DNA from: Desulfatibacillum aliphaticivorans DSM 15576
Lineage (GTDB): Bacteria; Desulfobacterota; Desulfobacteria; Desulfobacterales; Desulfatibacillaceae
Direction of reading: 5' to 3'
Assembly (NCBI RefSeq): GCF_000429905.1
Contig: NZ_AUCT01000001.1
Span: forward strand, 423,708 to 487,707
DNA length: 64,000 nt
A program made the position numbers and the translations under genes. Positions 58,195 through 64,000 of the stretch are shown one piece after another; the first letter of the stretch is position 1, and every line of letters starts with the position of its first letter. Under the pieces are notes generated by a model. That model did no database searches. It was not told the DNA's origin and saw only the letters and a list, made by a program, of their open reading frames with translations.

Positions 58195-58228
58195 CTGCCG
58201 CCCGATTCGTAGCTATATGTTTTATAAT

Positions 58229-58245
58229 TTAACCATTAAGGTTAA
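58229..58245. promoter_or_regulatory. Palindrome at the paaK leader promoter
   Basis: TTAACC-ATTAA-GGTTAA, a perfect inverted repeat next to TATAAA (58226-58221 on the minus strand), the likely -10 box of the leader transcript, which would start near 58213. No good -35 box is visible, so the palindrome may bind an activator, or a repressor overlapping the promoter. The rest of the 57966-58393 gap is the attenuator and the plus-strand promoter region. Confidence 0.45.
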
Positions 58246-58393
58246 CGGTTCGATACCAGGAGCAAAAGGCTCTGTCAAGAAAAAAATAGCAGGGGTTTCC
58301 GCCGGCCTTGCCAGGATTTTCCCCTTGTGATATCGCCAAGCCATTGCGCCCATGTTTGTTTTCATTTTCCCATTGTTGATTGTGGAGGACATC

Positions 58394-58780
58394 ATGACCG
58401 TAAAAACTTTGCTGGAAAAAGCCGCCAAGTACGAAATTGAACCATATAAAAAGATCAGAAATCTTCCGGCAACCCACGTCCCATACACTGGAGCGCCCCA
58501 AAAGCACTCCTCGGACAAGGAAAAATTGATTTTGATCGTGGACCCTTTTTCGTCTGACGCTTTTTACTACGAATTCGCCATGGCGGACATCGACCATGCG
58601 GAAAAGCTCCCCAGCCTCGTCAACTCGGACGGGGACAGCGTGACCATGGTCCGCATCTGGGTGCGCAAAGGCAGCCTGGCCGTCCGGTGCACGCCATTTA
58701 TGGTGGAGGACACCCGGCAAAAAATGAAAGAAGCGGGCATCCCCCACGGATGGCTGATCAAAGAGGATAACGGTTTATGA
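58394..58780 (+). CDS. Hypothetical protein, partner of the DUF3786 protein
   Basis: A 128-residue soluble protein that I do not recognise. GGAGG lies nine bases before the ATG at 58394. The middle region has alternating beta-strands (KLILIVDPFSSDAFYYEFAMADI, TMVRIWVRKGSLAVRCTPFMV in substance), with no Cys pairs, signal peptide or membrane segment. Its stop overlaps the next start by ATGA, so the two proteins are made together and may form a complex. It is divergent from the paaK operon. Confidence 0.75.
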   Translation: MTVKTLLEKAAKYEIEPYKKIRNLPATHVPYTGAPQKHSSDKEKLILIVDPFSSDAFYYEFAMADIDHAEKLPSLVNSDGDSVTMVRIWVRKGSLAVRCTPFMVEDTRQKMKEAGIPHGWLIKEDNGL

Positions 58781-59376
58781 GCGGAAATTACGCTGCTATC
58801 ATTCAGGATAATATTAAGGCCCTGTACAAGAACGAAACCAGAAACGCCGAAGCGGCCATTGGGGCGGAAAGGAACGGGGACGAAATCCTGTTCAAGGCTT
58901 TCGGAGGCCAGTGCCTCATTACCCCCGAAGGCATTTCTCTGGACGGCCGGCCCCTGACCGATCCCTCCGGGGTGGTGGTCTCGCTGTATGCGCTTCACGC
59001 AACGGAATTACCCATGAAGGAGCAGCCCTTCAAGGCTTTCAAGGAAATGGACGACAGCATGCCCTACGCAGGGGCCTTCGCCACGCATACGGAAAACATC
59101 CTGGTCCCCAGGGTGGAAGCCATCAAAGCCAAGCTGGACGTGATTCCGGAGAAGTTGGACGGGACAGCCGGACCGGATGACATGCCGGGCGATTTTTCCA
59201 TGGTGGTCCAACCATTGCCGAAAATCCGCCTGTGCTACATTTTTTACTTGCCGGACGATGATTTTCCTGCTTCCGTTACGTGCTTGTTTTCTAACAACGC
59301 GGGAAGCCATATGCCCACGGACGGGCTGGCAGACGTGGGAGAATACACCTCCCGGACAATTTTAAACTTGCTGTAA
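58777..59376 (+). CDS. DUF3786-domain protein
   Basis: A 199-residue soluble protein resembling the DUF3786 family of anaerobes. It has NIKALYKNETRNAEAAIGAERNGDEILFKAFGG at the start, then VVSLYALHATE, a central helix with FKAFKEMDDSMPYAGAFATHTEN, and PLPKIRLCYIFYLPDDDFPASVTCLFSNNAGSHMPTDGL near the end, all in the family order. Function is unknown; family members sometimes occur near corrinoid or metal proteins, which is not the case here. It overlaps the preceding gene by four bases and is followed by gpmI after 52 bases. Confidence 0.75.
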   Translation: MSGNYAAIIQDNIKALYKNETRNAEAAIGAERNGDEILFKAFGGQCLITPEGISLDGRPLTDPSGVVVSLYALHATELPMKEQPFKAFKEMDDSMPYAGAFATHTENILVPRVEAIKAKLDVIPEKLDGTAGPDDMPGDFSMVVQPLPKIRLCYIFYLPDDDFPASVTCLFSNNAGSHMPTDGLADVGEYTSRTILNLL

Positions 59377-59428
59377 ACAGGGAGGCGCGCCTCCGGGGAT
59401 TATCATCCCGAAAAATCAGGATAAAACA

Positions 59429-61099
59429 ATGCATACCAAAAGACCTGTGGTTCTGCTGATCAGGGACGGCTGGGGCATCGGAGACGGCGGGAAAGGCGAC
59501 GCCGTGGCCGCCGCCAGGACGCCGCACTTCAAGCATTTGCTGGAAACCTATCCCCATTGCACCATCGACGCGTCCGGAGAGCCCGTCGGGGTCCGGGCGG
59601 GCGCCCAGGGGTCCTCGGAAGTGGGTCACCTGAACATGGGGGCCGGCAGGATCGTCATGCAGGAAATCGTCCGGGTGGACCAGATGATTCGCAGCGGGGA
59701 GTTGTTTGAGACTCCCCTGGTGAAGGCGGCCCTGGAAAACTGCAAAAAAAACGACTCCGCCCTGCATCTCATGGGCCTGGTCCAGGACCAGGGCGTGCAC
59801 GCAGTGCAGGATCATCTGCACGCCTTTTTGGGATGGGCGGCCGAAAACGGCCTTAAAAAGGTCTATGTGCATTTTTTCAGCGACGGCAGGGACACGCCGC
59901 CCCAAAGCGCCCTCACCTACCTGGAAAGGCTGGAGAACAAAATGGCCGAACTGGGCGTGGGCCGGGTCGCCAGCGTCATGGGCCGGTATTACGCCATGGA
60001 TCGGGGCCAGAATTACGACCGCACCCAAAAAGCCTATGACGCCCTCATGCAGGGAACGGGGCTCAGGGCGAAATCCGCCAGGGAAGCCATCGAGCAGGCC
60101 TATGAGCGCGCAAAAACCCAGCAGGGAGGCGACGTTCCGCCGGAAACCGACGAGTTCATCCAGCCCACCATGATCGAGGACGACTGCGGGGACTGCGGCG
60201 GCATGATTCGGCCGGGAGATTCGGTCATCCATACCAATTTCCGGCAGGACCGGGCCATCCAGTTGGCTCAGGCTTTTGTGGAGCCGGATTTCAAGGAGTT
60301 CGACCGGGGACCGGTCCCGGAGGTGTTTTTCGCCGGGCTTACCAGGTATTACGACGAGTTCACCCAGGCCATTATCCCGCCCATGAACATGGCCAACCTG
60401 CTTGGCAAGGTGCTGGCGGATCACGGCCTGTGGCAGCTGAGGATTTCCGAGTATCAGAAGTATCGCCACGTCACCAGCTTCTTCAACGGCAAGCTGGTCG
60501 CGCCTTATCCCAAGGAGGACCGGGTTTTGGTGGAGTCCATCAGCATTCCGGAAAACCAAAAGCCCGAAATGAGCGTGTACGAAGTCACGGACCTGGTCCT
60601 GGAGGCCGTCACCGGCAGCATCGATTCGCTCAGGAGCAAGGCGCAGAATACGGAGAAAACCACCTTGAGCATGGAGGAAAACTCGGTAGACGGCGGAGAT
60701 CGGCTAAAGAAGGGTTACGACTTCATCGCCATCAATTTCGCCAACTGCGACATGGTGGGCCACACCGGCGACTTTGACGCCGTGGTCAAGGCCGTGGAGG
60801 CCGTGGACGAATGCGTGGAAAAGGTCTGCGACGCGGTTCTGGCCGTGGACGGGATAGTAATGGTCACGGCGGACCACGGCAACGCGGAGCAGATGATCGA
60901 CCCGGCCACCGGCGGGATTCAGACCGCCCATACCACCAGCCCCGTGCATTTTTTCTGGGTGGCGAACGATGCTGATTCCTGCAACTTGGTGGACCACGGC
61001 AAGCTGTCGGACATCGCCGTGACGATTTTGGAGCTCATGCAGCTGCCTGTGCCGGAAGAAATGACGGCGGCAAGTTTGCTTAAGCCCTGTGAAATGTAA
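59429..61099 (+). CDS. gpmI: 2,3-bisphosphoglycerate-independent phosphoglycerate mutase
   Basis: A 556-residue two-domain phosphatase-fold mutase that interconverts 3- and 2-phosphoglycerate. LLIRDGWGIGD carries the first metal Asp, QGSSEVGHLNMGAGRIV the catalytic Ser, HFFSDGRDTPP the transferase domain motif, and NCDMVGHTGDFDAVVKAVEAVDE and TADHGNAEQMID the second metal site. It is slightly longer than E. coli GpmI, with an insertion around residues 395-425. It ends in the repeat-containing gap before the DUF3617 gene and has no clear hairpin terminator. Confidence 0.94.
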   Translation: MHTKRPVVLLIRDGWGIGDGGKGDAVAAARTPHFKHLLETYPHCTIDASGEPVGVRAGAQGSSEVGHLNMGAGRIVMQEIVRVDQMIRSGELFETPLVKAALENCKKNDSALHLMGLVQDQGVHAVQDHLHAFLGWAAENGLKKVYVHFFSDGRDTPPQSALTYLERLENKMAELGVGRVASVMGRYYAMDRGQNYDRTQKAYDALMQGTGLRAKSAREAIEQAYERAKTQQGGDVPPETDEFIQPTMIEDDCGDCGGMIRPGDSVIHTNFRQDRAIQLAQAFVEPDFKEFDRGPVPEVFFAGLTRYYDEFTQAIIPPMNMANLLGKVLADHGLWQLRISEYQKYRHVTSFFNGKLVAPYPKEDRVLVESISIPENQKPEMSVYEVTDLVLEAVTGSIDSLRSKAQNTEKTTLSMEENSVDGGDRLKKGYDFIAINFANCDMVGHTGDFDAVVKAVEAVDECVEKVCDAVLAVDGIVMVTADHGNAEQMIDPATGGIQTAHTTSPVHFFWVANDADSCNLVDHGKLSDIAVTILELMQLPVPEEMTAASLLKPCEM

Positions 61100-61212
61100 T
61101 AAACTGTTTTTTTTTAATAAACTGACTTTCAGGATTGGATGAGAAGAATAGAAACCGGATTATTTACTTGGCCCCTGTGACTTGTTTGTAAAGGAAGCCC
61201 GACAATCTTCGT

Positions 61213-61314
61213 CCCTTCCCCCCCTGGCGGGGGAAGGACAGGATGGGGGGGGAGTTTGAGTGTTTGCAAGAACGTCACCCCCACCCCAGCCTTCCCCCGT
61301 CAAGGGGGAGGGGG
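61213..61314. repeat. Dispersed repeat family A, copy 3 (core only)
   Basis: It has the same two GC-rich palindromes as the centre of copy 2, in reverse order: CCCTTCCCCCCCTGGCGGGGGAAGG then ACAGGATGGGGGGG, an unrelated spacer of about 25 bases, CACCCCCACCCCAGC and CTTCCCCCGTCAAGGGGGAGGG. The outer arms of copies 1 and 2 are absent. The rest of the 61100-61538 gap shows no gene or terminator. Confidence 0.75.
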
Positions 61315-61538
61315 CTTTTGTGCGGCTGCAGGGCCTTTGAATCTTTTCTTGCCTGTTTGGCGCTGCCAAATCACCGAGGAAAAAATCCGTTCCGGAAAGA
61401 CAGATTGAGGGGATGTGTTAATAGTGGGAGTGGAGGTTGGTTTACCTGCGACCGGATGAATGTGGAGCGGCGGGCGATCCCAACTCCGTTTTTTTCAATT
61501 GGGGGAAAGGATTTTCTTTTTAGAAAGGACACTTCTTG

Positions 61539-62225
61539 ATGAAACGTATTTTTACCATTTTATTCACCCTTGTGTTTTTGGCGGGAATGGCCCAGGCCGG
61601 TTGGTTTGACGACAAACTGAAGGGCGCCCTGCAAAAAGCCGGGGAGAGGGGCATTGAAGAAGCGGTTGACGGAGCCTATGAAGGCGGAAAAAACGCCGGC
61701 AAAGAGGCTATAGAGGAAGCGCAGGAAGAGGATGAAGAGGAAATGACCCAGGAGGACATGGAAAACCTGAAGGCGTACCAGCAGTCCTCCCAGAGCTATC
61801 AGACGCAAGCCCAGCCGGCGGCGATTGAACCCTCTCCGGCGCAAGGCGTGATCGAGGAAATCGACCGGGACTCCATCAACATGAAGGAGGGAAACTGGAA
61901 GACCACCATGATCATGCAGGCCAACGGCTTTACCATGCCGCCCCAGAATTACACCACCTGCCTGACCCGGGAGAACATCGTACCCCAGGAAAAACCGGAC
62001 GACGGCGAATGCAGAATCACCGGTTTGAAGGCCAAAGGCGACACCGTTTACTGGACCATGGAATGCATAGACCCGGAATCCGCCACATACTCCCAGGGCG
62101 AGATTACATACCACGGTAAAACCTTTGAAGGGACCGTGGTCATTACCGTAAAACCCAAAGAGGGGGGCATGATGACTATGCATAATAGCATGAAGGGCCA
62201 ATACCTGGGCCCCTGCCCGGAATAG
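61539..62225 (+). CDS. Secreted DUF3617-family protein
   Basis: A 228-residue exported protein. The signal peptide is MKRIFTILFTLVFLAGMAQA, cleaved before GWFDDK. An acidic, Gln-rich linker (about 45-95) leads to a DUF3617-like domain with EGNWKTTMIM, TTCLTRENIVPQ, GECRITGL and TMECIDPESATYSQGEITYHGKTFEGTVVI, whose Cys residues probably form disulfides. The C-terminus GQYLGPCPE is also typical. Function is unknown. The start at 61539 is preferred over an upstream TTG. It ends nine bases before the crotonase gene. Confidence 0.8.
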   Translation: MKRIFTILFTLVFLAGMAQAGWFDDKLKGALQKAGERGIEEAVDGAYEGGKNAGKEAIEEAQEEDEEEMTQEDMENLKAYQQSSQSYQTQAQPAAIEPSPAQGVIEEIDRDSINMKEGNWKTTMIMQANGFTMPPQNYTTCLTRENIVPQEKPDDGECRITGLKAKGDTVYWTMECIDPESATYSQGEITYHGKTFEGTVVITVKPKEGGMMTMHNSMKGQYLGPCPE

Positions 62226-62233
62226 GAGAAATC

Positions 62234-63055
62234 ATGGATGATTTGCAGTTTTACGTTGTGGAAAAAAAACCGCCCATCGCCTGGGTGTACCTGAACAGGC
62301 CTGAAAAGAAAAACGCCATGAACCCGCCTGCGTGGCGCGAGGCGCCCATAATTTTCAAAGACCTGGACCAGGATCCGGAAATCCGGGTGATCATCGTGGC
62401 CGGCAAAGGCAGTTGCTTTTCCGCAGGCATCGACCTCATGGCCATGACCAACGAGCTTCCGGAACTCATGGATCCCAACCAAAAAGGCGGAACCAAATGG
62501 AGCCTGGTGCATAAAATCTACGAGCTCCAGGAAACCATCACCTGCATTGAAAAATGCCGCAAGCCCGTCATCGCGGCTGTGCACGGAAACTGCATCGGCG
62601 CGGGCCTGGACATGATCACGGCCTGCGACGTCCGCATCTGCTCCAAAGACGCCACCTTCTCTTTGAAGGAAGCCGCCGTGGCCATCGTGGCCGACGTGGG
62701 CGTGCTCCAGCGCATCCCCCACATTGTGGGCCAGGGCCACGCCAGGGAGCTTGCCTATACCGCCCGGCTCATCGACGCCCAAAGGGCCAAGGACATCCTG
62801 TTGGTCAACGACGTTTACGAAGATCATGAGGCTTTAATGGAAGCAGCGGAAAAGCTGGCCGTGGAAATGGCCGACAACGCGCCTTTGGCGGTCATGGCCT
62901 GCAAGAACGTGTTGAACTACGGCATTGGAAAATCCATCGAGGACGGCCTGAAATACGTGGGCCTCATCAGCACGGACATCATCCCGTCGGATGATCTGTA
63001 CGAAGCCGTGGGCGCCTTCGCCGAAAAGCGCAAACCCAAATATACGGGGAAATAA
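62234..63055 (+). CDS. Crotonase-family protein, probable dienoyl-CoA isomerase
   Basis: A 273-residue enoyl-CoA hydratase/isomerase superfamily enzyme. KGSCFSAGIDLMAM and HGNCIGAGLDMITACDVRICS form the oxyanion hole. The catalytic region KEAAVAIVADVGVLQRIPHIVGQ matches delta(3,5)-delta(2,4)-dienoyl-CoA isomerase (ADVGTLQRLPKVIG) and has the Glu and Asp of that enzyme, so isomerisation of dienoyl-CoA in beta-oxidation of unsaturated acids is more likely than hydration. GGAG lies before the start at 62234. Confidence 0.87.
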   Translation: MDDLQFYVVEKKPPIAWVYLNRPEKKNAMNPPAWREAPIIFKDLDQDPEIRVIIVAGKGSCFSAGIDLMAMTNELPELMDPNQKGGTKWSLVHKIYELQETITCIEKCRKPVIAAVHGNCIGAGLDMITACDVRICSKDATFSLKEAAVAIVADVGVLQRIPHIVGQGHARELAYTARLIDAQRAKDILLVNDVYEDHEALMEAAEKLAVEMADNAPLAVMACKNVLNYGIGKSIEDGLKYVGLISTDIIPSDDLYEAVGAFAEKRKPKYTGK

Positions 63056-63082
63056 TCTTTCCCGTTTTCCGTATGATTTACA

Positions 63083-63110
63083 AAGGGCCGTGGATTATTC
63101 CGCGGCCCTT
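63083..63110. terminator. Hairpin between the crotonase gene and the IS-interrupted gene
   Basis: AAGGGCCG (63083-63090) pairs with CGGCCCTT (63103-63110), with three more inner pairs and a six-base loop. The T tract is poor on both sides. It separates two convergent genes and probably serves both. Confidence 0.6.
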
Positions 63111-63126
63111 CATTGCTCATAAAAAA

Positions 63127-63562
63127 TTAGCTAACTGGGTCATTACCTTGCGGAAGGCTAACCTCTGTATCACTCAAAAGAATAAATCCATGAACAAATA
63201 GACCATTTTCGAAATGAGCCACGCGTACATAAAATTTGTCATCCTTCAATCCCTGCACCATATAGCTGAAACGAACTTGAAACAGTCCTTCAGGTGTCTG
63301 TCCTAACAATTGACTATTCATATCTGCTTTCTGGTAAATTGGAATTCCCTCCCTACGCAATTTTACATAGGATGGGTTTTCTGGAGGAGTTTTATTTTTC
63401 ATCATGTTATGGTCATGAGCAATAAACAAACGGATTGTTGCATCTAATACATACGCTGCATTTAATTTTGCGTTATCATCCGAAAATATGCAGTTTTCGA
63501 ACCTCACAACCCAGGATGATTCAGCATTTCGTCTATATACTCTTGGTGTTAAACGAAAGACA
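63127..63562 (-). pseudogene. Low-GC gene of unknown function, 5' end removed by an IS66-like element
   Basis: The frame is open from its stop at 63127 back through 63562 and only ends inside the insertion sequence. The first visible residues read VFRLTPRVYRRNAESSW, continuous with VRFENCIFSDDNAKL, so the normal start lay beyond the insertion point. The remaining part has a likely SH3-like end (YVKLRREGIPIYQKAD, LLGQTPEGLFQVRF, KFYVRVAHFENGLFVHGFILL). It is AT-rich compared with its neighbours, suggesting recent acquisition. Translation from the GTG at 63507 could give a shortened protein of 126 residues. Confidence 0.65.
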
Positions 63563-64000
63563 GTAAGCCTTCAGGGGGTAGTTAGCCCAGGTTGCTGATC
63601 CATGCAAGGTCTGTGGGTTGGCTTTTCAGGAAGTCGGAGATAATTTGGACGAGTCTGGGATACACAGGAAGGCCGCGCATTCTTAAGGTATGTTTGAGGC
63701 TTAGGATGCGTTCCACCCAGCGGTCTCCTTTTTCGCTTTGGGTTCCCAGGCTCCGTTTGCGCCAGATCACCCCGTAACGCAAGGCCCTTTCCGCCCGGTT
63801 GTTGGTAGGGTCAACGCCCGGTTCGGACAGGCAAAGCCAAAGGCTTTCCATTTCCAGCATGAGTCTGCGCGCAAAAACTCCGGCGTCGTCCCGGCGTTCT
63901 TGATGCTTGTTCAAAAGCCCCTTGAAACGGGCGATGAAGGCCCGCCATTCTCCAATCGTCGGGGGTTCATAGGCCCATTTTACAATCAAGGAAAGTTCGG
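63563..64000. mobile_element. IS66-like insertion sequence, one end (runs off the window)
   Basis: The left boundary is placed at 63563, where GTAAGCCTTCAGG begins; IS66-family ends start with GTAA. The transposase stop lies 19 bases inside. The other end and the target duplication are outside or cannot be seen. The boundary is inferred, also from the interrupted frame on its left. Confidence 0.6.
63582..64000 (-). CDS. IS66-family transposase, C-terminal part
   Basis: About 139 codons are visible; the frame is open to the window edge, so the start is missing. The sequence holds the C-terminal portion of the DDE domain: DPTNNRAERALRYGVIWRKRSLGTQSEKGDRWVERIL in substance, which carries the last catalytic Glu in NNRAER. 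LKHTLRMRGLPVYPRLVQIISDFL follows. GC content matches the chromosome better than the interrupted gene next to it. Confidence 0.87.
   Translation of the reverse strand, partial: ELSLIVKWAYEPPTIGEWRAFIARFKGLLNKHQERRDDAGVFARRLMLEMESLWLCLSEPGVDPTNNRAERALRYGVIWRKRSLGTQSEKGDRWVERILSLKHTLRMRGLPVYPRLVQIISDFLKSQPTDLAWISNLG

Noticed and set aside
58021..58200. Attenuator considered as a T-box or known riboswitch
   Set aside because: No T-box sequence (GGGUGGNACCGCG) or familiar aptamer; the Phe-rich reading frame with alternating helices explains the region better.
58241..58260. GGTTCGATACC resembling a tRNA T-arm
   Set aside because: No matching acceptor stem, anticodon arm or D-arm is found on either side.

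Overview
The window looks like chromosomal DNA of a Desulfobacterota (former Deltaproteobacteria) bacterium, probably an anaerobic sulfate reducer of the Desulfatibacillum/Desulfobacteraceae type. This is an inference from moderately high GC, several large HDFNN-type hybrid histidine kinases, a YedF selenium-metabolism protein, an ADP-forming acyl-CoA synthetase, a paaK-ACT-liv operon and a bifunctional sulfurylase/APS-kinase protein. No rRNA or tRNA gene was found, so the lineage is not proven.

Layout. 1-11.2 kb (minus) is a surface-sugar cluster. It holds a PglK-like ABC flippase, a Gfo/Idh/MocA oxidoreductase, a divergent shikimate-dehydrogenase/DAHP-synthase pair, two sugar-nucleotide SDRs, a CmcI-like enzyme, CDP-glucose synthesis (rfbF, rfbG), an RmlC-like epimerase, a C-methyltransferase, a hexapeptide acetyltransferase and the start of a GT2. 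11.3-18.7 kb is mixed: rhomboid, chemoreceptor with a structured leader, yedF, smr-rsmG, a diguanylate cyclase and an MFS transporter. 18.8-23.5 kb has an alkaline phosphatase preceded by its own internally deleted copy, a YibE/F protein, YchJ and a gamma-carbonic-anhydrase-like protein. 23.6-36.4 kb is signalling: a hybrid kinase - RND exporter - hybrid kinase operon, a queuosine-mannosyltransferase homologue, an acyl-CoA synthetase and a third hybrid kinase. 36.4-37.4 kb carries an AlkB-type alkane monooxygenase. 37.6-48.9 kb (minus) is a second sugar-precursor cluster: UDP-GlcA/UDP-GalA enzymes, heptose isomerase and kinase, a nucleotidyltransferase, a zinc-ribbon SDR and a sulfurylase-like/APS kinase. 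It contains no glycosyltransferase. 49.4-58.2 kb (minus) is the operon paaK-ACT-livK-livH-livM-livG-livF-paaK2-ACT2. 58.4-63.1 kb (plus) holds two proteins of unknown function, gpmI, a DUF3617 protein and a dienoyl-CoA-isomerase-like crotonase. The right edge is an IS66-like element that interrupts a low-GC gene.

Most notable observation: upstream of paaK (58.03-58.20 kb, minus) there is a complete transcription attenuator. A 20-residue leader peptide containing FFFFFYF is followed by five mutually exclusive RNA segments ending in an intrinsic terminator. Its logic predicts that phenylalanine starvation switches on the whole paaK-liv operon, so the operon should serve acquisition or reductive synthesis of aromatic amino acids from arylacetates rather than their breakdown. 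Other leads are enzyme domains that have lost catalytic motifs (the sulfurylase half of the APS kinase fusion, PaaK2, the gamma-CA), the divergent AroE/AroF pair, and an oxygen-dependent AlkB in an apparently anaerobic background. Two dispersed repeat families occur in intergenic DNA, one copy lying inside the liv operon.
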